Below, piece after piece: positions 35,793-44,463 of a stretch of DNA of 64,000 bases. Position numbers and translations under genes: made by a program. Origin of the DNA: Rhizobium sp. R711 (GTDB taxonomy: Bacteria > Pseudomonadota > Alphaproteobacteria > Rhizobiales > Rhizobiaceae); the NCBI RefSeq assembly GCF_002211365.1, contig NZ_LOKZ01000013.1, positions 1 to 64,000 of the forward strand. Direction: 5' to 3'. Each line of letters starts with the position of its first letter. Position 1 is the first letter of the stretch. The notes below the pieces were generated by a model that ran no database searches, was not told where the DNA came from, and saw only the letters and a list, made by a program, of their open reading frames with translations.

Positions 35793-36593
35793 TTACCGCG
35801 TTGGGACGGGACGCTTGGCAACCTCAAGCAATGCCTTCTGGATATATTCGTTGCCCGCAACAACCGAACCGGTCTCGAGAACGGACGAACCGCCATCCCA
35901 ATCGGAGACATAGCCGCCGGCTTCGCGGATCAGGAGGATGCCGGCCGCTATATCCCACGCAGACAGCCCGGTTTCCCAGTATCCATCGAACCGACCGGCG
36001 GCCACATAGGCGAGGTCAAGCGAAGCAGCGCCCATGCGGCGGATGCCGGCAACTTCACCCATAACGTGCCGAAGCTCGACGAGGAACTTGCCGTGATTGC
36101 CGCGGCCGAGGTGCGGAACGCCACAGGCAACGACGGAGTCCGAAAGCACCCGGCGCGCACCAACACGCAGACGGCGGTCGTTCAGGAAGGCACCACCGCC
36201 ACGTTCCGCGGTGTAAAGTTCATCCGTGGCCGGGTTGAAGACGACACCGGCGACGATCTCGTTGTTGCGCTCGAGCGCGATCGAGACCGCAAACATCGGA
36301 ATGCCATGCAGGAAGTTGGTTGTGCCATCGAGCGGGTCGACGATCCAGCGATGCGCGCCGTCCGTGCCCTTGATTTCTTCGCTCTCCTCGCCGAGGAAGC
36401 CATACGTCGGACGAGCCTTCAGGAGCTCGTCCTTGACGATCTTTTCGGCCTTGCGGTCGGCATTGGAAACGAAGTCGCCGGGGCCCTTCACCGAAACCTG
36501 CAGGTTCTGCACTTCCCCGAAATCACGCCCCAGCGACTTGCCTGCCTTGATGGCGGCCTGAACCATGACATTGAGGAGAGCTGAACGAGCCAT
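35793..36593 (-). CDS. suhB: Inositol monophosphatase family protein (SuhB-like)
   Basis: A 266-residue Mg-dependent phosphatase. Metal-binding E69-E70 are in GEES, the signature WIVDPLDGTTNF carries D86 and D89, and the C-terminal WDIAAG motif supplies the last Asp (about residue 214). It hydrolyses inositol monophosphate or related sugar phosphates; SuhB homologues also bind RNA polymerase in ribosomal antitermination. It is 76 bases upstream of the MotA-like gene on the same strand. Confidence 0.9.
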   Translation of the reverse strand: MARSALLNVMVQAAIKAGKSLGRDFGEVQNLQVSVKGPGDFVSNADRKAEKIVKDELLKARPTYGFLGEESEEIKGTDGAHRWIVDPLDGTTNFLHGIPMFAVSIALERNNEIVAGVVFNPATDELYTAERGGGAFLNDRRLRVGARRVLSDSVVACGVPHLGRGNHGKFLVELRHVMGEVAGIRRMGAASLDLAYVAAGRFDGYWETGLSAWDIAAGILLIREAGGYVSDWDGGSSVLETGSVVAGNEYIQKALLEVAKRPVPTR

Positions 36594-36940
36594 GTGAGCA
36601 CTTTTCCTTGAGCGATAATACGGTACGCGCTGTCAGGGCAAAGTAGGTCCCTGATCGCCAGAGAAGGCAGCGCTCGATAAGATTGGCGGCCTCAAGACCA
36701 CAAAATCGGGAAAATTTCAAGGGGAGACAGCAGAACCACTGGCTGCCCGGAAAAATGCAGGCGAAATTATTCTGGACAGATTGGTCTGGAATTGATCGAC
36801 GGCGGCTATCTCGCCAAAGAACGAGGCCGGCCGCTTGCGCCGCCGGATCTTCAAAACCTCCGCTGGATGATCAGGACGGACGATGGCGCGACACGGTCGT
36901 CGAGACGACGAAGATCTCTTCGCCGACGCACTCTCCTAAA
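36594..36940. other. Gap of 347 bases with no convincing gene
   Basis: Between the Sel1-repeat gene and the phosphatase gene, both on the minus strand. Plus-strand frames across 36770-36930 read locally protein-like (for example LIDGGYLAKERGRPLAPPDL from 36792), but each is broken or turns Arg-rich within about 50 codons, and none has a ribosome site. It may be the remnant of a lost small gene; otherwise it holds the phosphatase promoter. Confidence 0.4.
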
Positions 36941-38023
36941 TCACTGGAGCCGGCGGAACTTGTTGGCCGCCTCGATCCCCGCCTTTTGCTGGTCTTCCTC
37001 GATGCCGAGATAGAAGTCTTCGAGCTCCGGGTCAGGTAGGCCGGCCCGACGCGACAGCACATACCACTTCGCAGCCTCAACAGGATCTGGCTTGGTTCCG
37101 AGCGCGTTGATGTAGAGGTGTGCGAGCTTGTTTTGCGCAACCACGTTTCCACGATTGGCGGCGAGCCGCAACCACTGGAAACCCTTGACGAAATCGCGCG
37201 GCCCATTCTGGCCGTTGACGAGCCAGATACCAAGATCGACCTGAGCCGTGTCGTAGCCGGCATGCGCAGCGCGTGCCATCCATTCGCGCGCCAACTGCTT
37301 CTTTTCCTCCGGCAGGTCAGGCAGCGAGGCATAAATTTCCGCCACCGCATACTGTGCGTCGGCGATGCCCTGTTCGGCAGCCTTCTCATAGTAAGGCAAG
37401 GCGAGCTTCAATCCCTTGTCGCCCGGATTGTCAGCCGTCAGGATCTGACCCCAGTTGAACTGCGCCGAGGGATTTCCAGCCTCAGCCGCCTTGTGCATGT
37501 ATTCGTCGGCCTTGGCCTTGTCGCGCGTGACAGACCGTCCCTCGATCAGCATCAGCGAATATTTGAACATCGCCGCGGCATCACCACCTTCGGCGCCCTT
37601 GCTGTACCAGAAGGCGGCGTTCTTCATATCGCGCTTGACGCCCAGCCCGTCCGCCAGGAGTTCGCCCATCAGCGTCTGCGCGGCCGGATCACCAAGCTGC
37701 GCACGGGGCAGAGCCTTTTCCATCGCGGTCAGATAGTAGCCGCGCTGATAGGCGCCGTAGGCTTCGTCGACCGGCCCCTTGTAGTCCTTTTCCGGCGGCA
37801 GATCCGGCAGTTTCGCCCCCATACGGTCGAAGACCCCGACGCCCGTCGACGGTCCCGTGCCATCTGCCTGCGGCCGTCCTGTTTTCAGCGTCTCCGGGGC
37901 GCTCGCGAGCGGTCGTGTCACGACGTTATCGACCACCTGGGCAGAAACGCCATGCGTCAGCCCGACCAGAACGGTGACGGCAAAGGCAGTTGAGAGGCGC
38001 AAAGTACAGGACAGCATCGGCAT
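36941..38023 (-). CDS. Secreted Sel1-repeat (TPR-like) protein
   Basis: A 360-residue exported protein. A signal peptide (about 1-27, cleaved near GVSA-QVV) is followed by a Pro-rich linker. Then come about six Sel1-like repeats of ~36 residues with the pattern A...G..AQ...G....G....D...A..WY..AA, from about residue 95 to 330. Such proteins are periplasmic adaptors; rhizobial relatives include ExoR, which restrains ExoS-ChvI, but this one is longer than ExoR (268 residues) and not clearly it. Two ATGs (38023, 38017) are possible. It starts 10 bases after the ThiE-like gene. Confidence 0.8.
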   Translation of the reverse strand: MPMLSCTLRLSTAFAVTVLVGLTHGVSAQVVDNVVTRPLASAPETLKTGRPQADGTGPSTGVGVFDRMGAKLPDLPPEKDYKGPVDEAYGAYQRGYYLTAMEKALPRAQLGDPAAQTLMGELLADGLGVKRDMKNAAFWYSKGAEGGDAAAMFKYSLMLIEGRSVTRDKAKADEYMHKAAEAGNPSAQFNWGQILTADNPGDKGLKLALPYYEKAAEQGIADAQYAVAEIYASLPDLPEEKKQLAREWMARAAHAGYDTAQVDLGIWLVNGQNGPRDFVKGFQWLRLAANRGNVVAQNKLAHLYINALGTKPDPVEAAKWYVLSRRAGLPDPELEDFYLGIEEDQQKAGIEAANKFRRLQ

Positions 38024-38033
38024 GAGCGCGATA

Positions 38034-38687
38034 TCAATCCTCAAACCGTGGCGCTTTTTCGTCCAAGAGCGCATTGACCTCGGCGACGACGGATGGCGCA
38101 CGGCCGGCGTCCGTGAAAACCGCAAGCCGCAGCGCGACGAACTCCGCGCCAGTCTCTGCCACCGCCAGCGCGGAAGCCGGATCTGTACCGCCCATGACGA
38201 TACAGGGAATCTCGATCATCGAAGCCCACCATTCCCCGAGCGCCAGGTTCTTGGGATGTGCTTCCGGCTTGATGTCACCATCGAGCTTGCCGAAGAAGAT
38301 ATAGTCCGGTCGCTCCTCGCCGATCTCCAGCGCATGGTGCCGGTCGGCGGCATTGCCGCCACCGACGATCAGCTTGTCGGCATATTTGTCGATAGCGTCG
38401 GAGATTTCACTGGCCGGACCGGTCAGATGCAAGCCGTCCGCCTTCGTGCGCCCAACGACGCGACTGTCGCCCGCAAGCAGTGCGGCTGCTCCCGAGTCCT
38501 GAATAATCGGAACCAGCTTCTCGGCGTGCTTTTGAAACTCGCCATCGTTGAGGCCGTATTGCGGCACGATCACAGAGGCGACGTCACCGCCCTTCAAGGC
38601 ATCGCCGACGACCTTTGCCTGCTCATCGGCATCGGCAAGGTCGGGAGCAATCAAAACTAGGCGGCAGCGGTTTTCCGGTTCGGTCAT
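38034..38687 (-). CDS. ThiE-like (thiamine phosphate synthase family) protein
   Basis: A 217-residue TIM-barrel protein similar overall to thiamine phosphate synthase, which joins HMP-PP and thiazole phosphate. It keeps a ThiE-like DGLHLTG segment (about residue 84-90), DYIFFG, and the PCIVMGGTDPASALAVAETGAE phosphate-binding end. The N-terminal VQLRxK substrate motif of true ThiE is missing (VIVPQYG here). No other thiamine gene is near and no TPP riboswitch precedes it. It may therefore be a divergent paralogue with another substrate. Confidence 0.75.
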   Translation of the reverse strand: MTEPENRCRLVLIAPDLADADEQAKVVGDALKGGDVASVIVPQYGLNDGEFQKHAEKLVPIIQDSGAAALLAGDSRVVGRTKADGLHLTGPASEISDAIDKYADKLIVGGGNAADRHHALEIGEERPDYIFFGKLDGDIKPEAHPKNLALGEWWASMIEIPCIVMGGTDPASALAVAETGAEFVALRLAVFTDAGRAPSVVAEVNALLDEKAPRFED

Positions 38688-38795
38688 GAACTCTTTCCAT
38701 TTACAGCGGAACAGGCCGTTTCAGGGCCGATCTGCACTCGTCCTGTGTGAGTAATTCCGTTAGACGGGGCTGGCAAGGGGAGGATTTTCAAAAGC

Positions 38796-39560
38796 ATGCC
38801 GATGGACCTGTCATTTTATTACGCCGCCGTTCCGGCCGTCATCCTGGTCGGACTTGCGAAAGGCGGCATGGGCGATGCGCTGTCGCTGATCGGGCTGCCC
38901 TTTCTCGCTCTCGTCGTCTCGCCCGTTCAGGCGGCCGCGATCCTGCTGCCGATCCTCATCTTCATGGACATGATCTCGCTCGTGATCTGGCGGAAGCACG
39001 GCGACTGGACAACGCTGAAGATCGTACTGCCGGGCGCTCTGTTCGGCATCGCGCTCGGTTGGGCGACCTCGGCGCTGGTTCCGGGAAATGTGCTTCGCGT
39101 CGTCATCGGCGTCGTCACCATCCTCTTTTGCCTTCGCTACTTCTGGAACAACTTCGGCCCCGCAGCCGGAAAGCACACGCCGCCTCAAGGCCAGCGGCCA
39201 CTGCTTGCGACAATTTGGGGAAGCCTGTCCGGCTATGGTAGCTTCGTCGCGCATGCCGGCGGAGCACCTTTCCAGATTTATGCTTTGCCGCTGCAGATGC
39301 CGCCGCGAGAATATACCGGCACCAGCGTCCGCTTCTTCGCGATCCTCAATGCCGTCAAGCTCATACCCTACTTCGCGCTTGGCCAGCTCGACACGCAAAA
39401 CCTCGCCACCTCGGCCACGCTGCTGCCTTTTGCGCCGCTTGCGACAATTGCCGGCGCCTGGTGCGTGCGCCGCATGAAGCCCGCGATCTTCTATCCTTTC
39501 ATGTACGGCATGGCGCTCATTGCCGCCGTGTTGATCGCGAAGGAGGGCTTGGGTTTCTGA
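38796..39560 (+). CDS. TauE/SafE family sulfite/anion exporter
   Basis: A 254-residue inner-membrane protein with about eight hydrophobic helices in the two-fold repeat of the TauE/SafE (formerly DUF81) family. The first repeat starts with LVGLAKGGMGDALSLIGLPF and the second with GSLSGYGSFVAHAGGAPFQIY. Members move sulfite, sulfoacetate or related organosulfur anions. There are no sulfur-metabolism genes next to it. The next gene is a small ArsR-type regulator that may or may not control it. Confidence 0.88.
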   Translation: MPMDLSFYYAAVPAVILVGLAKGGMGDALSLIGLPFLALVVSPVQAAAILLPILIFMDMISLVIWRKHGDWTTLKIVLPGALFGIALGWATSALVPGNVLRVVIGVVTILFCLRYFWNNFGPAAGKHTPPQGQRPLLATIWGSLSGYGSFVAHAGGAPFQIYALPLQMPPREYTGTSVRFFAILNAVKLIPYFALGQLDTQNLATSATLLPFAPLATIAGAWCVRRMKPAIFYPFMYGMALIAAVLIAKEGLGF

Positions 39561-39628
39561 CAATTTTGGGTTTCGTTGCGCCGCACAATTTCCTTGCCCG
39601 ATTGCGCCGTTTGACGTAGCTTTTCGCC

Positions 39629-39889
39629 ATGTCGAACACGGATCCCTTCGCCGCGATAGCCGATCCTCACCGGCGCTTCCTGCTGGAGGAACTTCGACGC
39701 GCGCCGAAGACCGTGAACGAGCTTGCCGAGGGCCTCCCCATCAGCCGCCCCGCCGTTTCCCAGCACCTCAAGGCGCTGCTGGATTGCAACCTGGTTTCCG
39801 TCACCGCAGAGGGCACGCGGCGCATCTACGCGGTCAACAATCGCGGCTTCGACAGACTCAATCTTTGGCTCGATCAGTTCTGGGCTTAG
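39629..39889 (+). CDS. ArsR-family winged-helix regulator
   Basis: An 86-residue DNA-binding protein made almost only of the winged helix-turn-helix domain. The recognition region ISRPAVSQHLKALLDCNLVSV is at about 38-58, followed by the wing EGTRRIYAVN. It lacks the metal-binding ELCVCDL motif of ArsR, so it is probably not a metal sensor; short relatives regulate stress or metabolic genes, often with a neighbouring SRPBCC protein, which is absent here. It starts 68 bases after the TauE-like gene and could sit in the same transcript. Confidence 0.85.
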   Translation: MSNTDPFAAIADPHRRFLLEELRRAPKTVNELAEGLPISRPAVSQHLKALLDCNLVSVTAEGTRRIYAVNNRGFDRLNLWLDQFWA

Positions 39890-40042
39890 CCCGACCGCTC
39901 AAATGAAAGACGCCGGCTCGCGACTTTCCGTCGGAACCGGCGCCATAATCGCCTGTCGAGCACGAACTGGTCTAAGCTTTTGGTGAAATTGGGTTTCGCC
40001 CTCCTCGCCTAGGGCCGCGTTCGTTGATTTATTGCATCCCAC

Positions 40043-40216
40043 TCAATGGAAGGATGATTTTAGGCGCTCAATCTCGTCCTTGATCCGCAATTTTCTGCGT
40101 TTGCACTCAGCGACTTCATTATCGTTTCGGGAGGGGGATATCATAAGAGAATGCAACTCCTCCTCAAGAGCAACATGCTTTTTTTCGAGTGACTCAAGAT
40201 GAGCTTGAACAGTCAT
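40043..40216 (-). CDS. DUF465 (YdcH-like) small coiled-coil protein
   Basis: A 57-residue helical protein of the YdcH/DUF465 family, starting MTVQAHLESLEKKHVALEEEL and containing the family's KRRKLRIKDEIERL end. The frame extends upstream to 40333, but the ATG at 40216 has an AAGG site at good spacing and gives the family start. It is divergent from a second DUF465 gene 229 bases away. Function unknown. Confidence 0.85.
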   Translation of the reverse strand: MTVQAHLESLEKKHVALEEELHSLMISPSRNDNEVAECKRRKLRIKDEIERLKSSFH

Positions 40217-40445
40217 TTGACCCTTCCTTCCTCTTACCTCTCCCCGGCCAACACCGCCGGAGATCCAAGGCGTCAACCCTCCAACTGTGACATATTTTTG
40301 AAGCCTTGTCGAAGGTGAAAACAAGGAGAACACATGGCAAAATCATGACGAACAGCCGCTAGCCGTTACCTCCAATTGGTGATAGGAGCTTGCGGAAATC
40401 ATCGGCAGAACGGACGATGTCCGAAGACGGTTATGGGGAATGCAT

Positions 40446-40649
40446 ATGGCCGATCAGGAACAGGCGGAAATCAGGCTCATGGTCGCGAGACTGCGCCAGG
40501 AGCACGAGGATTACGATGCCGCCATCAACGCCATGATTGCCACCGGATGTGACGCATTGCGCATCCAGCGCATGAAAAAGAAGAAACTGGTCATCAAGGA
40601 CAAGCTGACAAAGCTCGAAGACCAGATCATCCCTGATATCATCGCCTAA
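40446..40649 (+). CDS. DUF465 (YdcH-like) small coiled-coil protein, second copy
   Basis: A 67-residue paralogue of the divergent DUF465 gene. The helical hairpin is the same: [14 protein letters not shown], a short turn, then [17 protein letters not shown]. ATGs lie at 40440 and 40446; only the second leaves proper spacing from GGGGA. It ends 10 bases before purE on the same strand, so it is probably cotranscribed with purEK, an arrangement seen in other rhizobia. Confidence 0.85.
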   Translation: MADQEQAEIRLMVARLRQEHEDYDAAINAMIATGCDALRIQRMKKKKLVIKDKLTKLEDQIIPDIIA

Positions 40650-40659
40650 AGGGAATGCC

Positions 40660-41160
40660 GTGACGATGACAGACAGACCACCCGTTGCCATCATCATGGG
40701 AAGCCAATCCGATTGGGAGACCATGAAGAACGCCGCCGACACGCTGGAGGCGCTCGAGATTCCCTATGACGCGCGCATCATATCGGCCCATCGCACGCCG
40801 GATCGCCTCGTAAACTTCGCCAAGACCGCCCGCGATGAAGGTTTCAAGGTGATCATTGCCGGCGCCGGTGGCGCGGCCCACCTGCCAGGCATGGCCGCCG
40901 CGATGACGCCGCTTCCGGTGTTTGGCGTCCCGGTTCAATCCAAGGCACTGTCAGGTCAGGATAGTCTTCTTTCCATCGTCCAGATGCCGGGCGGCATTCC
41001 GGTCGGCACACTTGCCATCGGCAAGGCCGGCGCGATCAACGCCGCCCTTCTGGCAGCTGCAGTCCTGGCATTGTCGGACGAGGATATTGCCGAGCGGCTT
41101 GACGACTGGCGTGAGCGCCAGAGCGCAGCCGTTGCCGAATATCCGATGGACGACCTATGA
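40660..41160 (+). CDS. purE: 5-(carboxyamino)imidazole ribonucleotide mutase PurE
   Basis: Class I PurE converts N5-CAIR to CAIR in purine synthesis. It is about 166 residues. The GSQSDW active-site motif is at about 14-19, followed by SAHRTP (about 43-48) and [10 protein letters not shown] with the catalytic His. The start is a GTG at 40660, five bases from AAGGGA; an in-frame ATG at 40666 is an alternative. purK begins inside its stop codon (ATGA), so the two are translationally coupled. Confidence 0.96.
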   Translation: MTMTDRPPVAIIMGSQSDWETMKNAADTLEALEIPYDARIISAHRTPDRLVNFAKTARDEGFKVIIAGAGGAAHLPGMAAAMTPLPVFGVPVQSKALSGQDSLLSIVQMPGGIPVGTLAIGKAGAINAALLAAAVLALSDEDIAERLDDWRERQSAAVAEYPMDDL

Positions 41161-42236
41161 CTGTAACAACAATCGGCATCATCGGCGGCGGCCAGCTTGG
41201 CCGCATGCTTGCCATGGCCGCTGCACGGCTGAACTTCCGAGCCGTCATCTTGGAACCGCAGGCCGACTGTCCGGCCGCGCAGGTCGCCAACCAGCAGATC
41301 GTGGCGGCATACGACGATCCGGCCGCGCTCGCAGAGCTCGCGAATATCTGCGACATCGTCACCTATGAGTTCGAAAACGTCCCGGTCACAGCCGCCGAGG
41401 CGCTTGCGAGCCATGTACCCGTCTATCCGCCACCGAAGGCACTCGAGGCTGCGCAGGATCGGCTTGTCGAAAAGCGCTTTATCAATGGATGCGGCGTTCC
41501 GACGGCCCGCTTCCATGCCGTCGACAACCAGGCCGACCTCGAGGCAGCATTGCAGGATTTCGGCGGCCGCGGCGTCCTGAAGACTCGCCGCCTCGGCTAT
41601 GATGGCAAAGGACAACGAGTGTTTCGCTCCAGTGCCGACAAGCCGGATGGCGCCTTTGCAGCGCTCGGTGAGGTCCCCCTGATTCTCGAGAGCTTCGTGC
41701 CCTTTGAGCGCGAGATCTCCATCATTGCAGCGCGCGCAACGGACGGCACTGTCGTCTGTTACGACCCTGCTGAAAACGTTCACCGCGACGGCATCTTGCA
41801 CACGTCGACTGTACCTGCCTCGATTTCAGCGGAGACGGCAGCGGGGGCGCGTGAAAGCGCCGAGAAGATATTGGCTGCGCTTGGCTATGTCGGCGTCATC
41901 GGCATCGAATTCTTCGTACTCGCCGACGGCAGCCTGATCGCCAATGAAATGGCGCCGCGTGTCCACAACTCCGGCCACTGGACCGAGGCCGCCTGCGTGA
42001 TCTCGCAGTTCGAGCAGCATACCCGCGCTGTTGCCGGCCTGCCACTCGGCAATGCCGACCGCCATTCGAACTGCGTGATGCAGAACCTGATTGGCGACGA
42101 TATCCTGGCGCTCCCGGACTGGCTGCGGCGAGCGGACACGCTGGTTCATCTCTATGGCAAGACGGAATCTCGTCCCGGCCGGAAGATGGGACACGTCACG
42201 ACGTTGACCACGAAATTGCCGGTTTTTCCCGGATAA
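41157..42236 (+). CDS. purK: 5-(carboxyamino)imidazole ribonucleotide synthase PurK
   Basis: ATP-grasp enzyme that carboxylates AIR to N5-CAIR, the substrate of PurE. It is 359 residues. The N-terminal motif [13 protein letters not shown] is at 7-19, the ATP-grasp core includes [13 protein letters not shown] (about 141-153) and an EIS.I.AR strand, and the metal/ATP end [14 protein letters not shown] is near 262-275. Its ATG overlaps the purE stop by four bases. The usual purE-purK pair of bacteria is complete here. Confidence 0.97.
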   Translation: MTVTTIGIIGGGQLGRMLAMAAARLNFRAVILEPQADCPAAQVANQQIVAAYDDPAALAELANICDIVTYEFENVPVTAAEALASHVPVYPPPKALEAAQDRLVEKRFINGCGVPTARFHAVDNQADLEAALQDFGGRGVLKTRRLGYDGKGQRVFRSSADKPDGAFAALGEVPLILESFVPFEREISIIAARATDGTVVCYDPAENVHRDGILHTSTVPASISAETAAGARESAEKILAALGYVGVIGIEFFVLADGSLIANEMAPRVHNSGHWTEAACVISQFEQHTRAVAGLPLGNADRHSNCVMQNLIGDDILALPDWLRRADTLVHLYGKTESRPGRKMGHVTTLTTKLPVFPG

Positions 42237-42273
42237 AAGCCGCTCCGGCCATGGGAAAAACACCGTCACGTGG

Positions 42274-42302
42274 TTGACACAGGCAAGTCGCCGGGTTATC
42301 TG
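42274..42302 (+). promoter_or_regulatory. Predicted sigma-70 promoter for rpmJ
   Basis: TTGACA (42274-42279), a 17-base spacer, then TATCTG (42297-42302). It lies just past purK and about 97 bases before the rpmJ start. The -35 is perfect; the -10 is moderate. Confidence 0.5.
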
Positions 42303-42318
42303 CACGCCCAACCTGAAG

Positions 42319-42340
42319 AGCGCGCCCCGAGCGCGCTTTT
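42319..42340 (+). terminator. Hairpin with T run between purK and rpmJ
   Basis: A 7-bp stem AGCGCGC/GCGCGCT with a CCCGA loop is followed by TTTT. It could terminate purEK transcripts. If the predicted rpmJ promoter is right it lies inside the rpmJ leader and would act as an attenuator. Confidence 0.65.
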
Positions 42341-42398
42341 GAATGTAATAGATACGGGCGAATGTGAATTCCCCCCTCAAACATCGCGGATCAAAACA

Positions 42399-42524
42399 AT
42401 GAAGATCAAGAATTCGCTCAAGTCGCTCAAGGCTCGTCACCGTGACAACCGCCTGGTTCGCCGCAAGGGCCGCATCTACATCATCAACAAGCTGAACCCG
42501 CGCTTCAAGGCTCGCCAGGGCTGA
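42399..42524 (+). CDS. rpmJ: 50S ribosomal protein L36, zinc-free type
   Basis: A 41-residue ribosomal protein starting [17 protein letters not shown] and ending in NPRFKARQG. The CCCH zinc ligands of typical L36 are absent and there is no Cys, so it is the C-minus form. The frame is open upstream to 42270, but only the ATG at 42399 gives the ribosomal protein. It is probably transcribed alone. Confidence 0.95.
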
Positions 42525-42623
42525 TATAGCGCGCCTGGACGGTTATTTTGTGCTCGTGCCTGTCCGGGGATTGCTTCGGCAATCGAATCAAATTGCTTTG
42601 ATCTTCAGCGGTGGCGGGCTAAC

Positions 42624-43238
42624 ATGTCCGCCATGCGCTTTTTTGTTATGACCTGTGCGGCGCTGCCGCTGTCCCTCTTTCTGCTCGCTCCTGCTTTCCC
42701 CGCCACGGCCGCGGATAAGGACGTCATTGTCGAGCAACCGGACGCAAACCTCTCACCCAAGCAACACCTGGATCAGCTCTATGCGCAGCTGAAGCGCGAA
42801 CGCGATCCGGACAAAGCGAGCGGTATCGCCAACGAGATTCGCGCCCAGTGGAACGACTCCGGCAGCGCGACCGTCAACCTCCTGATGCAATGGGCCGACA
42901 AGGCGATCGAGGAGAAGCGCACCGCTGCTGCCCTTGACTTCCTAGATCAGGCGATCGCCCTCAAGCCTGACTACGCCGAAAGCTGGAACCGCCGGGCAAC
43001 GCTCAACTACGCCAATGACAACTATCGCAAGTCGATGTCCGACATCGAGCATGTACTCGACATTGAGCCACGCCATTTCGGCGCGCTTTCCGGCATGGCC
43101 GCCATCCTCACCGAGACGGGCAACGACCAGCTGGCCCTGAAAGCCTGGGAACGTTTCCTCGAGATCTACCCGGCCAATCGTAGCGCCCAGGAGCAGATGA
43201 ACACGCTCTCCGAAAAGCTGGCTGGCAGCCGCACCTGA
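42624..43238 (+). CDS. Secreted TPR protein
   Basis: A 204-residue exported protein. A signal peptide (about 1-30, ending AFPATAA) is followed by helical tetratricopeptide repeats. The clearest repeats are at about 97-130 (AALDFLDQAIALKPDYAESW) and 131-165, with NYAND.YRKSM..IE..L.IEPRHF. TPR proteins of this type act as periplasmic scaffolds. Two ATGs nine bases apart are possible. The next gene, an alpha/beta hydrolase, is 63 bases downstream on the same strand. Confidence 0.82.
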   Translation: MSAMRFFVMTCAALPLSLFLLAPAFPATAADKDVIVEQPDANLSPKQHLDQLYAQLKRERDPDKASGIANEIRAQWNDSGSATVNLLMQWADKAIEEKRTAAALDFLDQAIALKPDYAESWNRRATLNYANDNYRKSMSDIEHVLDIEPRHFGALSGMAAILTETGNDQLALKAWERFLEIYPANRSAQEQMNTLSEKLAGSRT

Positions 43239-43301
43239 TCTTGACGGTGAACCGCGAGACCCAATCTTACGTGTTGGTCACGTGAGTCAACAGATATAGC
43301 C

Positions 43302-44366
43302 ATGCTTGCCGTAGCCTCCGCTCTCCTTGCCCCCATCGCCGCCGCGATCGGCTACTCCTCCTACAAGGGACGTCGATTCGAGGCGACATGCCCGAACATC
43401 GGTGAGTTGACGGATATCGGCGGCTATCGGCTGAACGCCCTTCACATCGCGTGTCCAGAGACCGCCGATCTGCCGCCTCTGGTCTTCATCCATGGTGCAA
43501 GCGGCAACCTGCTTGATCAGGTCGGCGCCTTCCTGCAGCCGCTGCAAGGCCGTGCCGAGATGCTCTTCGTCGACCGCCCTGGCCACGGCTATTCGGAGCG
43601 TGGCGGTCCGGAGAATGCCCTGCCTTCGGGACAGGCGGATGCGATCGCAAAACTGATGGAAAAGCGTGGCATCAAACGAGCCATTATCGTCGGACATTCC
43701 TTCGGCGGCGCGATCGCAGCCGCCTTCGGCGTGCGCCACCCTGATAAGACTGAAGGCCTGCTCTTTCTCGCTCCCGCGACGCACCCCTGGCCAGGCGGCA
43801 TTGACTGGTATTATCACCTCGCTGCGATGCCAGTCCTTGGCTGGCTGTTCAATCACGCGGTCGTCGTGCCACTCGGCCTGCGACGCTTGGAGCAGGCGAC
43901 ATTGAATGTTTTCCGGCCGAATCCGCGCCCGGATGATTACATCGCGAAGACGGGCCCCACCCTGGTGCTGCGCCCGCGTGCCTTCTACAACAACGCCGTC
44001 GATTGCACGCGCCTACTGGCCTACCTCAAGGCCCATTCTCCGCAATATTCCAGGATTACAGCACCGACCATCATCATTACCGGTGACAGCGACAGCATCG
44101 TTTGGGAACACATCCATTCACAGGGATTGGCCCGCGATATCGTCGGTTCCGAACTGGTGAAAATCCGCGGCCTGGGCCACAAGCCGGACTATGTGGCCAC
44201 CGATGTCGCCATTGCCGCCATGGAGAAGGTCGGTGGCGCTGCCCGCGATCTTCAGGCCGCCAGGCACCAGGCCGAACGCCGCCTGATGCACGAACAACCC
44301 ACTCAACCGATAGACATTGCAGCGTCCTTCGGAGACCTGGCGCCTCCGATTGTAACGGGAAACTAA
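43302..44366 (+). CDS. Alpha/beta hydrolase with N-terminal membrane anchor
   Basis: A 354-residue hydrolase. An N-terminal hydrophobic stretch (about 2-20) could anchor it in the membrane. The oxyanion motif FIHGASGN is at 62-69, the nucleophile elbow GHSFGG at 131-136 has S133, an acid lies in ITGDSDSIV, and the His in GLGHKPDYV. The alternative is a signal peptide without a clear cleavage site. The substrate is unknown; similar rhizobial proteins resemble epoxide hydrolases and haloperoxidases. It precedes ggt on the same strand. Confidence 0.85.
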   Translation: MLAVASALLAPIAAAIGYSSYKGRRFEATCPNIGELTDIGGYRLNALHIACPETADLPPLVFIHGASGNLLDQVGAFLQPLQGRAEMLFVDRPGHGYSERGGPENALPSGQADAIAKLMEKRGIKRAIIVGHSFGGAIAAAFGVRHPDKTEGLLFLAPATHPWPGGIDWYYHLAAMPVLGWLFNHAVVVPLGLRRLEQATLNVFRPNPRPDDYIAKTGPTLVLRPRAFYNNAVDCTRLLAYLKAHSPQYSRITAPTIIITGDSDSIVWEHIHSQGLARDIVGSELVKIRGLGHKPDYVATDVAIAAMEKVGGAARDLQAARHQAERRLMHEQPTQPIDIAASFGDLAPPIVTGN

Positions 44367-44463
44367 CCTTTCAGCGACCAAACGGGCTGTAGCGGACGAC
44401 CGTGCATTGTCTGGAGCTCACTGCGTCCCATATCCATCGGACCGTCATGCTTTGAGGGAAGTC

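Noticed and set aside
38688..38795. TPP riboswitch near the ThiE-like gene
   Set aside because: No conserved TPP-riboswitch core (CUGAGA) and no room for the full structure.
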